A stretch of DNA of 64,000 bases, from positions 1-64,000 of the forward strand of contig CALOCZ010000050.1 of the NCBI GenBank assembly GCA_942491935.1, given 5' to 3'. This DNA comes from JAGTVG01 sp942491935 (lineage in GTDB: Bacteria; Bacteroidota; Bacteroidia; Cytophagales; Cyclobacteriaceae). Position numbers and translations under genes: made by a program. How positions within the stretch are numbered: the stretch's first letter is position 1; every line of letters starts with the position of its first letter. Shown here piece by piece: positions 21,222 through 29,956 of the stretch. The notes under the pieces are model-generated. The model saw only the letters and a list, made by a program, of their open reading frames with translations. It had not been told where the DNA came from and made no database searches.

Positions 21222-22670
21222 CTACCAGCCAGGCACCCACATATCACCTCTTTCAAGTCCACATTCTTCAATAGCCTCCAGGCAATACGTTAAGTTCCCG
21301 AGTTTGGAATCGATATTATTTGTCCCAAAGGTAAACTTAACACCCATTTCCTTCCCTAGTTTAACAAAAGTGTAACTTGGCATTTTTAAACGTGCACTGA
21401 TCTCAATGGCTACTTCGTTATCAATGGCTGCCTGAATCACTTTTCTCATACGTGGCTCGGTCCATAAAGCATCATATTGATCTACAATAGGATCAGGAAG
21501 ATATGTGGCATTAACATAAATGTCGATAGGTTCGTCATTTAAGATTGTAACAATATAGTCGACAAGCTTATCCATAAAAGCTTCAGGATCTGAAAAATCA
21601 AGCCTATCAAGCTGATCGGCCATCCACATCTGCACAGGTTGGCCATTATCATCAACAAAAGTCATAGCATCTGAAAACACATAATCGAAAGTATTTACAG
21701 CATCCATCGAAAAAATATCCACCCATTCTCGTCCTTCTGCCTGCATAGCATTAAAAGCCGGAACATTTTGAACAGTAGCTATATAATCAAGCAATTCCTG
21801 ATCATTGTTTATAGGGAAGTTCTCTGCTTTACCACAATTTATAGCTATTCCATAGTCAATTCCTTTGTACCTCGATTGGGCCAGGGCTTCTTCCATGGTA
21901 AGGTCTCCTTTCAGGTGCACATGCAGGTCCATGATGGGAAATCCGGAAGCATGGAGTTTTGCTATGGTTTGCTCAAGATCCGGATCGAGCCGTCTTTGCT
22001 TTAGTTCGAAAGCTGCATCGTCAGGCAAGCTTTTCACCATGATGTTTTTGTAATGTACCCTGCTGCCCGGATCATGACCCTGAAGTGCGAAAGTGCCTTC
22101 ATCGAGAATTCGACCTTTCGAGCCCTCAGGCCGGTATGGATTCTCAGGTTCTGTATAATCTGTTATCAGTTGATCGTTTACACTGATCTGGATCCGGTCT
22201 CCCTTAACTACGATATGCATAGTGAACCATTCATTGTCTTCGACCGTTGTCAGGAATTTATCCCTTACCCCATAAAGGCCAGCTGTTTTTTTCAATTCGG
22301 GACTATCGGGATTCCCGACGAAAGTATTATTGACCTGTATCTCATATCCTTTTGCAGGCCACCCCTCTTCCTGAAATTCAGTATGTATATAAATACCAGA
22401 ATTAGATCCGGGCATGGTCATAACATCAGCTTTGAATTCAAAATTTTTGAATTTCCCTCTATTTACGTCTCCAGTATAATATAAATGTGACCTGTCACCC
22501 TCACACACCAAATTTCCGTCTTTTACCGACCAGGTATCTACATTTTCACTGGCTCTCCAACCCTCCATGGATTGACCATCAAAAATCGAAATCCAATCAG
22601 ATTCAGTATTTGATGGTTGACAATTCATCAGGAAGATCGTAGCGAGTGTTAAAATCAATATATTTTTCAT
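21222..22670 (-). CDS. DUF1080 domain fused to a PHP-like TIM-barrel domain, lipoprotein
   Basis: A 482-residue exported protein. A hydrophobic leader ends at MNCQPS, where the Cys could be lipidated. Residues about 25-215 form a DUF1080 (3-keto-disaccharide hydrolase, concanavalin-like) domain: WISIFDGQSMEGWRASE, LVCEGDRSHLYYTGD, SNSGIYIHTEFQEEGWPAKG, GYEIQVNN and GTFALQGHDPGSRVHYKNI. From about residue 240 a second domain begins with IMDLHVHLKGDLTMEEAL, an HxH metal-site motif as in PHP or amidohydrolase barrels, and ends with GVKFTFGTNNIDSKLGNL. The fusion suggests two hydrolytic steps on one sugar derivative. It lies upstream of the sugar-acid operon on the same strand. The DUF1080 call is firm; the class of the second domain is less so. 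Confidence 0.8.
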   Translation of the reverse strand: MKNILILTLATIFLMNCQPSNTESDWISIFDGQSMEGWRASENVDTWSVKDGNLVCEGDRSHLYYTGDVNRGKFKNFEFKADVMTMPGSNSGIYIHTEFQEEGWPAKGYEIQVNNTFVGNPDSPELKKTAGLYGVRDKFLTTVEDNEWFTMHIVVKGDRIQISVNDQLITDYTEPENPYRPEGSKGRILDEGTFALQGHDPGSRVHYKNIMVKSLPDDAAFELKQRRLDPDLEQTIAKLHASGFPIMDLHVHLKGDLTMEEALAQSRYKGIDYGIAINCGKAENFPINNDQELLDYIATVQNVPAFNAMQAEGREWVDIFSMDAVNTFDYVFSDAMTFVDDNGQPVQMWMADQLDRLDFSDPEAFMDKLVDYIVTILNDEPIDIYVNATYLPDPIVDQYDALWTEPRMRKVIQAAIDNEVAIEISARLKMPSYTFVKLGKEMGVKFTFGTNNIDSKLGNLTYCLEAIEECGLERGDMWVPGW

Positions 22671-22959
22671 GTGTTTAATTATTTAAAAAGTCGTACCAAA
22701 CTCTGAAGGCACAACTATTATTTAAAAAGTTCGATATGGCATCGAAAGATAACATTATTTTAAACATTATGCCCAAATGCAATTGGAAAATAAGCAAAGA
22801 TGTTGAATGAAATATTTGATAATCTCATGAAAAGAAGCAGAACCCACAGGGCTTGATTTTATTGGATTAAAGAGAAGATTACATTCTTAATTAAAAAAAG
22901 TCTGATTCAGAATGCCAATTGAGTTTTAAAAATCTTTAATTATACAGGTAATTAAAGGT

Positions 22960-23037
22960 ATTAGTCTGACTATTCAAATTAATCTAAATATCGGTCTGGC
23001 ACAAAAGTAAAAGAGGCTGTTTTTTAGACAGCCTCTT
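22960..23037 (-). repeat. 78-bp non-coding element, copy A, with terminator-like hairpin
   Basis: Read on the minus strand, this starts seven bases after the glutamine synthetase stop. A 10-bp perfect stem (aagaggctgt with acagcctctt, 23,011-23,037) is followed by TTTTACTTTTG and a 51-base tail. The same 78 bases recur at 59,169-59,246 in the same orientation to the upstream gene. The remaining 289 bases up to the DUF1080 gene (22,671-22,959) are A+T-rich and show nothing recognisable. Confidence 0.85.
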
Positions 23038-23044
23038 AATGTTA

Positions 23045-25207
23045 TTAGCGAACGAAAAGCAGTTCTCTATATTTCACCAATGGCCAATCGTCATTGTCAA
23101 CATATAGTTCAAGCTTATCCACGTGGTAGCGGATGCGTTCAAAATATTTCTCTTTTATGTTGTCGCAATATTCAATGGCTTTTTCATAGGAATCATCAAT
23201 CTTATTTATTCTTCTCCTTTCGTCAATCATTTCATTAACCCCGACTTTAATACCCTCAATATGCTTGGAGATTTCAGTTATGGTCTTTACAACTGCACTG
23301 CTGTCGATGCCAATACCTTTTAATCCATTTGCATTTTCAATCAATTTGTTCTGATAGGAAACAGAGGTAGGGATGATATGGTTCAATGCAAGGTCACCCA
23401 TTACCCTGGATTCGATCTGGATCTTCATAATATAATTTTCCAGCATTGTTTCTGTTCTAGCTTCCAACTCACGCTCAGTCAAGACCCCATTTTTCTCAAA
23501 AATCTCTTTATTCTTTTTATCAAGATATAATTTAAGTGCGCGAGGTGTATTGGTAATATTAGAAAGTCCTTTCTTCTCAGCATCTTTTACCCATGCATCT
23601 GAATACCCGTCACCTTCAAATCTTACTTTTCGGGATGATTTCACATAATCTCTCAACACATTGAGTATGGCTAACCTCTTCTCAGATCCTTTATCAATTC
23701 TGGCATCTACATCCTTTTTAAACTGATGTAATTGATCAGCTACAATGAGGTTAAGTACTGTCATCGGTGCTGCAACATTGGCCTCACCTCCTACAGCCCT
23801 GAACTCAAATTTATTTCCTGTAAAGGCGAATGGTGAAGTTCTGTTACGGTCTGTATTGTCAAGTAATATTTCAGGGATCTTATCAATACCAAATTTCAGG
23901 TACATGTTATCACCCTTTTTGATCTTGATATTTCCACTATGTTCCAGCTCATCCAATATAGCTGAAAGCTGTGATCCAATGAAAACGGACATAATAGCTG
24001 GAGGAGCTTCATTTGCTCCCAGGCGGAAATCGTTACCCGCTGTGGCTACACTAGCTCTGAGAAGGTCAGCATATTCATAAACCGCTTTGATGGTATTCAC
24101 AAAGAATACAAGGAACTGTAAGTTCTCCCGTGCGCTACTGCTTGGTTGGAAAAGGTTAACTCCACTATTGGTGATCAGCGACCAGTTATTGTGTTTTCCT
24201 GTCCCATTCAGGCCGGCAAACGGTTTCTCATGGAATAAAACCCTCAAGTTGTGCCTTTCAGCTACCTTTTGCATAATATCCATCATCAACTGATTGTGGT
24301 CAGCAGCGACGTTCAATTCTTCAAAGAATGGAGCTACTTCGAACTGACCCGGAGCTACTTCATTGTGACGGGTACTTACGGGGATTCCTAATTTATGACA
24401 TTCGATTTCGAAATCTCTCATGTAGTTAAATATTCGCTGAGGGATAGATCCGAAGTAGTGATCATCAAGCTGCTGACCACGCGCTGGATTATGCCCGAAT
24501 ACAGTTCGACCTCCCATAACCAGGTCTGGTCTTGCATAATATAAAGCTTTATCGATCACAAAATATTCCTGCTCACAACCAAGACTTGCATTTACTTTAG
24601 TAACATCCCTGTCGAAATACTTGCATACTGAGGTGGCCGCTTTGTCAACCAATTCAAGCGCCTTCAAAAGAGGTGCTTTATAATCCAAGGCTTCTCCGGT
24701 ATATGAAACAAATATAGTTGGAATACAAAGTGTGTTTCCCCATATAAATATAGGAGAACTGGGATCCCATGCGGTATAACCCCTTGCTTCAAAAGTACTT
24801 CTTATGCCACCACTGGGAAAGGAAGATGCATCAGGTTCCTGTTGAACCAGTGCACTGCCCTTAAACTTTTCTATTTTTTCACTACCATCAAAAAACGTAT
24901 CGTGCTTTTCAGCTGTTGAGCCGGTAAGCGGCTGGAACCAGTGTGTATAATGGGTAATTCCTTTTGATATAGCCCATGTTTTGACCGCAGTAGCAACCGC
25001 ATCGGCTGTTTCTGAATCAATCTTTTTACCCTTGTCAATATAGTAATTGACTTTTTTGTATACATCGGGAGATAAAGTCTCTTTCATCCTCTCCAACCCG
25101 AATACATTGACCCCAAAATAATCAGAAATTTTATTTGAAGGAGTCACTACCTCTGGTAAAGTACGATTTCCTGCTTGTTCCAGAGATTTGAATCGAATTT
25201 GTGCCAT
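23045..25207 (-). CDS. glnN: Glutamine synthetase type III
   Basis: A 720-residue cytoplasmic enzyme joining ammonium to glutamate with ATP. The length and the opening SNKISDYFGVNVFGLERM are typical of GSIII, the large form common in Bacteroidota. Catalytic-core landmarks are SLGCEQEYFVIDKALY (metal-binding Glu), SIPQRIFNYMRDFE, STRHNEVAPGQFEVAPFF, EKPFAGLNGTGKHNNWSL and NDFRLGANEAPPAIMS. The gene leads the ammonium block of GSIII, DUF4468 protein, porin and Amt, all on the minus strand, though it is separated by about 200 bases and probably has its own promoter (a TATATTTG box lies about 140 bases upstream). Element A lies directly downstream. Confidence 0.95.
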   Translation of the reverse strand: MAQIRFKSLEQAGNRTLPEVVTPSNKISDYFGVNVFGLERMKETLSPDVYKKVNYYIDKGKKIDSETADAVATAVKTWAISKGITHYTHWFQPLTGSTAEKHDTFFDGSEKIEKFKGSALVQQEPDASSFPSGGIRSTFEARGYTAWDPSSPIFIWGNTLCIPTIFVSYTGEALDYKAPLLKALELVDKAATSVCKYFDRDVTKVNASLGCEQEYFVIDKALYYARPDLVMGGRTVFGHNPARGQQLDDHYFGSIPQRIFNYMRDFEIECHKLGIPVSTRHNEVAPGQFEVAPFFEELNVAADHNQLMMDIMQKVAERHNLRVLFHEKPFAGLNGTGKHNNWSLITNSGVNLFQPSSSARENLQFLVFFVNTIKAVYEYADLLRASVATAGNDFRLGANEAPPAIMSVFIGSQLSAILDELEHSGNIKIKKGDNMYLKFGIDKIPEILLDNTDRNRTSPFAFTGNKFEFRAVGGEANVAAPMTVLNLIVADQLHQFKKDVDARIDKGSEKRLAILNVLRDYVKSSRKVRFEGDGYSDAWVKDAEKKGLSNITNTPRALKLYLDKKNKEIFEKNGVLTERELEARTETMLENYIMKIQIESRVMGDLALNHIIPTSVSYQNKLIENANGLKGIGIDSSAVVKTITEISKHIEGIKVGVNEMIDERRRINKIDDSYEKAIEYCDNIKEKYFERIRYHVDKLELYVDNDDWPLVKYRELLFVR

Positions 25208-25404
25208 AGTTTATTTAGAATTCTTAGTTATTAAATATTTAATTTATTCCCTGTTTTATTGTCATAAATTTAAATTTTTTGACCTTAATCTAGCGTTATT
25301 ATAAAATAATAGCTGGTTTTTAAGATACCCTGCCAATTTGCCGGACAAATATATACCTTTTTAAAAAGATATAAGTTTTTTGATAATATTTTTATGCATA
25401 TTTT

Positions 25405-25986
25405 TTAATTTTTACGTATTTCTGTCATATTTAACTCCAAATTAGTGGCCATATTTTTAATTTTGCTGTTTATCGTCTCGAAATGGGCCCTCCATGTTTT
25501 TTTATCATTTTCCGGATAATACTTCTCCAGAGGGTATTTTTTCGAGTTTTTCGGGACGAACTTTCCGAAACGGTCTCTTGCATATTTAATGAACCTGAAA
25601 TTATTGATCCTGTATTCATATTTAGAACCTTCGACTTTGATCGTAATATCAGCCATCATAACACCATCAACCTGCTTGGTAAGGGCCGGTTTTACAATAA
25701 GATAAAATCCAAACTGGTGAGATAGCTCCGTCAAGTCTTCACTAGCCTGAACTTCCTTAGTGAGTTGATCTGGTACGGAAAGGGTATTCAGGTATTTTAA
25801 AGCATTATCCCAAAGTGTAAGATATGTGAGCGAATCAGTATCCACTTCATTACGATATTCAACTTTGCCCTCATTATTTTCGGGCAGGGAGATGGTTTGA
25901 GCAATTATTTGAATTGAAAATATATTTAGAAACAGGATTAAAAGGAAAGGCCCGGAGAAGGCCTTCCCTTTTTTGATTGTAGCCAT
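25405..25986 (-). CDS. DUF4468-like exported protein
   Basis: A 193-residue protein with a signal peptide (MATIKKGKAFSGPFLLI... to IIAQ). The body, with GFYLIVKPALTKQVDGVMMADITIKVEGSKYEYRINNFRF, matches the layout of the DUF4468 (TBP-like fold) domain found in Bacteroidota exported proteins; its function is unknown. I chose ATG 25,986 because it gives the signal peptide and lies four bases after the porin stop; the frame is also open upstream, but that part is antisense noise. The tight link to the porin and Amt genes suggests a role linked to nitrogen uptake, which is only contextual. Confidence 0.7.
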   Translation of the reverse strand: MATIKKGKAFSGPFLLILFLNIFSIQIIAQTISLPENNEGKVEYRNEVDTDSLTYLTLWDNALKYLNTLSVPDQLTKEVQASEDLTELSHQFGFYLIVKPALTKQVDGVMMADITIKVEGSKYEYRINNFRFIKYARDRFGKFVPKNSKKYPLEKYYPENDKKTWRAHFETINSKIKNMATNLELNMTEIRKN

Positions 25987-25990
25987 ACAA

Positions 25991-27028
25991 TTAAAAAGCA
26001 TAGATTGCTGCCAATAAAACTTGTGAAGCCGAAGAAGTAGGATCATTATCTCCATTAACGAAGAAATCTGACGATCCGCTATCCAATCTCCATTCCGCAA
26101 GGAAACGCATTGGCCCCATCTGGAAGTTTCCTGTAATGGTGTTAGCAAATACATTTTCATCTGATTCGGTTATTACACCACTCCTTGTTTTAAAGTATTC
26201 AGGTCTCCATCCAAGAGAGAAGAGATCTGAGAAGGCATATTGAGGATAAAAAGCGATACCAAAATAGCCACCATCACTATCCGGCGCCGAGTAGTCAGCC
26301 AGGTTCAGCCCCAGGAAGAACTTATCGGTGATCTGATAGGAAGTAGTCAGGTCTATAATAGTACCTGAAGGATTACCTGTCAGGAAGTTCACATATAGAT
26401 CCCAACCTTCAACAGGAGCCCAATATACTTGTGCTCCAAAGTCGGATATTCCATTGAAATCCTGATACACGTTCCAATCATTAAACACCCCAACCATTAC
26501 CGATAAGTTGTCCAGAATGGTCCAGTCTAATTTCAAACCAGCATTCTGGAATGGACCTGCCGAAAACAGGTAGGATGTGGAATAATTGAAGTTAGGAACA
26601 GGAGAGATCACTTCATATCCAACAAAGGTACCCATATATCCGGCGGTCATTGAGATCTTTTCAGTGAAGGCATATGTAACAAACAAATTTTGAATATTAA
26701 TATTGATATCATCTTCAGAATCGAGCTGAAAAGTCGGAATGGATTTAAAACTGCGCGGACCAAAAGAGAACTCACCGACAAAACTTGCTTTTCCTACAGT
26801 TTGTGATAAAGCTATATCCAGCATACCAATGGATATTGAATTTTGGTTATCAGCAAAGCTCGTTTTGATGTTGGAAGTACCATCCTCATCCACAAAACCT
26901 GACAAATCGTATTTCCAATAGGTATCCACCGATCCGGAAATAGATAATCCAGGCTTGTCATCTTCCTGGGCATAAGAAAGCACTCCAAACAACAATAATG
27001 ATAATATTAAGGTTAATTTCTTTTTCAT
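25991..27028 (-). CDS. Outer-membrane porin, OmpL-like (BBP2 type)
   Basis: A 345-residue outer-membrane beta-barrel. It has a signal peptide (MKKKLTLILSLLLFGVLSYAQ), then alternating strands: GSVDTYWKYDLSG, FVGEFSFGPRSFKSIP, ISMTAGYMGTFVGYEVISP, GLKLDWTILDNLSVMVGVFNDW and the terminal LLAAIYAF with a final Phe. It resembles the putative beta-barrel porin-2 family. Such porins often sit beside amt genes; here the Amt gene ends 100 bases upstream and DUF4468 follows. It may let ammonium or small nitrogen compounds through the outer membrane, an inference from location. Confidence 0.75.
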   Translation of the reverse strand: MKKKLTLILSLLLFGVLSYAQEDDKPGLSISGSVDTYWKYDLSGFVDEDGTSNIKTSFADNQNSISIGMLDIALSQTVGKASFVGEFSFGPRSFKSIPTFQLDSEDDININIQNLFVTYAFTEKISMTAGYMGTFVGYEVISPVPNFNYSTSYLFSAGPFQNAGLKLDWTILDNLSVMVGVFNDWNVYQDFNGISDFGAQVYWAPVEGWDLYVNFLTGNPSGTIIDLTTSYQITDKFFLGLNLADYSAPDSDGGYFGIAFYPQYAFSDLFSLGWRPEYFKTRSGVITESDENVFANTITGNFQMGPMRFLAEWRLDSGSSDFFVNGDNDPTSSASQVLLAAIYAF

Positions 27029-27128
27029 TTCTATTCTATTTTGAGTTTAATATTTATTTAAAAAACTAGGTTAACAGGTTTTGATCAGGGTAAGGTTTTC
27101 CCCACCCTGATCGGGAACAGTTTAAGTA

Positions 27129-28481
27129 TTATTCATCATAAGTTATTGTATATCCCCTGATTCCGTGCTCATGGCTATCCATACCTTTTTTCTCATGTTC
27201 TGGTGACACCCTGAGGCCCATAGTCAAGTCAAGGACTTTAAAGATCAGAAAGGCTGCACCGAATGAAGTTACAGCATAATAACCAACTCCTTTTAGTTGA
27301 ATCCAGAATTGCCCCCAACCGGCCATTTCACCAAACATGCCAACTGCAAGAGTTCCAAATATTCCACAGACAAGGTGTACAGAAACAGCACCTACACAAT
27401 CATCCAGTTTAAACTTGTCAAGGATAACAGCTGAGAATACCACAATGATTCCGGCTATCAAACCGATCAGAATTGCCGAACCAGGTCCCATCTTGTCTGC
27501 ACCTGCTGTTATCCCTACCAATCCCGCGAGGATGCCATTGAGTACCATACCAAAATCCAATCGCTTAAACATAATATATCCCCCAAGGGTGCCCCCTATT
27601 GCACCGGCTGCTGCTGCCAGACTTGTGGTTACCAATACCAGCGATGTTGCACCAGGTTCAGCAGAAAGGACAGAACCACCGTTGAAGCCAAACCATCCCA
27701 GCCAAAGGAGAAAGACACCGATCGTGGCCAATGGCACTGAGGATCCTGGGAAATCAGAAACTTTACCGTTCCCATATTTACCAATCCTCGGACCTAATAT
27801 CCAGATGCCAACAAGGGCAGCCCATCCTCCGACTGAATGCACAAGCGAAGATCCCGCGAAGTCATAGAATCCCATCTCATCCAGGAATCCACCCCCCCAT
27901 TTCCAACTGCCTACGATTGGATATACCAACCCGACATAAAACAATGTAAACAACAGGTAACCGCTGATCTTTATCCTTTCAGCTACTGCTCCTGACACAA
28001 TAGTAGCTGCTGTGGCTGCAAACATGGCTTGAAATAGAAAATCGGTCCAGTAAGTATATCCTGCATCAGCATATTCTGGAGTTAAGCCATTTTCAGGGAG
28101 GGATATTCCAAATCCACTCCATCCCAGCCATGATCCAAAGCTGAATTCACCCGGATACATTAAACTGAATCCAATTAGAGTATACGAAAGCAAGCCAATG
28201 GCAAGCGTTAACGTATTCTTATATAATATATTAACTGTATTTTTAGCTTGCGTAAAACCTGCCTCAACAGATGCAAAACCCAGATGCATAATAAATACCA
28301 GAGCAGTGGCCAACATCATCCATATATTGTTTGCTGTGAACAAAGCATTTAAGGAAGCCGCTGCTTCATCATGGGACACACTTGCAACCTCCTGCACAGC
28401 TGTTACACCACTTGTCCCCATCTCAGATAATAAACCTGTGATGAAAGGCATTGAAAGAAATTCAGTAAAAAGTTTTTCCAT
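27129..28481 (-). CDS. amt: Ammonium transporter Amt
   Basis: A 450-residue inner-membrane ammonium channel with 11 or 12 hydrophobic helices. Family signatures are the FVMQAGFA-like stretch here written FIMHLGFASVEAGFTQAKN, DFAGSSLVHSVGGWAALVGIWILGPR (with the conserved twin-His region), FLLWLGWFGFNGGS and the C-terminal SPEHEKKGMDSHEHGIRGY. I chose ATG 28,481 (MEKLFTEFLSM) rather than the longer reading from 28,520, which adds an unlikely leader. No PII (glnK) gene is next to it. It probably feeds the type III glutamine synthetase two genes away. Confidence 0.95.
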   Translation of the reverse strand: MEKLFTEFLSMPFITGLLSEMGTSGVTAVQEVASVSHDEAAASLNALFTANNIWMMLATALVFIMHLGFASVEAGFTQAKNTVNILYKNTLTLAIGLLSYTLIGFSLMYPGEFSFGSWLGWSGFGISLPENGLTPEYADAGYTYWTDFLFQAMFAATAATIVSGAVAERIKISGYLLFTLFYVGLVYPIVGSWKWGGGFLDEMGFYDFAGSSLVHSVGGWAALVGIWILGPRIGKYGNGKVSDFPGSSVPLATIGVFLLWLGWFGFNGGSVLSAEPGATSLVLVTTSLAAAAGAIGGTLGGYIMFKRLDFGMVLNGILAGLVGITAGADKMGPGSAILIGLIAGIIVVFSAVILDKFKLDDCVGAVSVHLVCGIFGTLAVGMFGEMAGWGQFWIQLKGVGYYAVTSFGAAFLIFKVLDLTMGLRVSPEHEKKGMDSHEHGIRGYTITYDE

Positions 28482-29051
28482 TACATATAATTTTAAAATT
28501 GAACATAAATTCCATTGCACTACTTTGAACTACTGCAATCAGATCGACTCAAATGTGACTTTAACTTGAACAGTCGTGTGAACCTATCGCAGAGCTGGAT
28601 CATCTTCCAGATGGGGCAAAAATATGCAAGCCAAACACTATTTAAAAATATCACAATATTTATACATTTTTAATAACAATATGCCATTTATTCAGCGTTA
28701 TATTTTATTATTTTTAATTTTTAATTATATTAATTATGTTTTTTATAAATTTTTATAAACAGTGTGCGATATCGGATATAATTTTTATTGTATTTTTTAT
28801 AATTTATTATATATTATAAAGTTTTTTATATTAACAGATGCTTAATTATGCATTTTTAATTTTTTGAGGTTCTATTTTAATCTTAATTTATGCATTATTT
28901 CGTTTTTTATTGTCTTTTTGGATTATTTTATATCTTTTATATTAATATATTTTTATATTTTTAAATATTTAGGGTTGTTAAACAACGTTTTGTCATATTT
29001 GTAATATTTACTCCATTTTCTCACCTTTATATTGAAATTTCTTAAACGTTC
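28482..29051. other. Extremely A+T-rich intergenic region
   Basis: 570 bases between the divergent amt and hydroxybutyryl-CoA dehydrogenase genes. My hand count gives 43 G or C in 28,681-28,980, about 14%. It contains long T and A runs but no open reading frame, no clear repeat and no recognisable RNA. It must carry the promoters of both flanking genes. Confidence 0.8.
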
Positions 29052-29943
29052 ATGAAAAACATTTCCATAATCGGGTCCGGCACCATGGGCAATGGAATTG
29101 CCCATGTTTTTTTGTTTGCATGGATATAAAGTCCATTTGATAGATATTTCCCAAATGGCGCTGGAGCAGGCCATTGAAAGCATTAATCGTAACCTGGACC
29201 GTCAAATCAAAAAAGAAACCATAAAGGCTGATGACAAAATTCAGGCTTTAGACAACCTGAGCATAGGTACGCAACTAAATGAAGGTGTTAATACTGCTGA
29301 TCTAATAATTGAGGCCATTACTGAAAACATCGAGATCAAAAAGAAAATATTCTCCGAATTGGACGAATACGCCAAAAAGGAAGCCATCATTGCATCGAAT
29401 ACCTCCAGCATTTCCATTAGTGATCTGGCATCTGCCACTTCGAGGCCTGAAAAAGTTATAGGAATGCATTTCATGAATCCGGTTCCAGTGATGGAACTGG
29501 TGGAAGTGATCAGAGGGTATAATACTTCTGATGAAACTACCAGAACGGTAATGGATATCTGCAAGAGAATACAAAAAATCCCTATTGAGGTTGAGGATTA
29601 CCCCGGATTTATAGCTAACAGGATACTGATGCCTATGATCAATGAATCTATCTATGCCCTACAGGAAGGGGTAGCAGGGGTAGCGGAGATAGATACCATC
29701 ATGAAGTTGGGAATGGCACATCCCATGGGCCCTCTGCAACTTGCTGACTATATTGGCCTGGATGTTTGTCAGTCAATATTGAAGGTCATGTTCAATGGTT
29801 TTGGTGATCCTAAATATGCGCCATGCCCCCTTCTGGTCAATATGGTTCAGGCAGGTCATCTTGGCAGGAAATCAGGACAAGGATTTTATATATGGGAACC
29901 CGGGAAGAAGGATCTGGAAGTTTCCCAAAGATTTCTTCGATAG
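29052..29943 (+). CDS. hbd: 3-hydroxybutyryl-CoA dehydrogenase (frameshift at a T7 run)
   Basis: An NAD-dependent 3-hydroxyacyl-CoA dehydrogenase of about 297 residues. The start MKNISIIGSGTMGNGIAHV carries the Rossmann GxGxxG. The body has IVASNTSSISISDLA-like IASNTSSISISDLASATSR, GMHFMNPVPVMELVEVIRG (catalytic His), DYPGFIANRILMPMINE (catalytic Asn region) and KSGQGFYIW near the end. The frame is broken at seven T residues (29,107-29,113): six T would read HVFCLHGYKVHLID and keep one frame to the stop. This is the only broken gene in the Bacteroidota part apart from edge and junction effects, so it may be a homopolymer error or a genuine slippage site. Confidence 0.85.
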
Positions 29944-29956
29944 CTGAATTATACGA

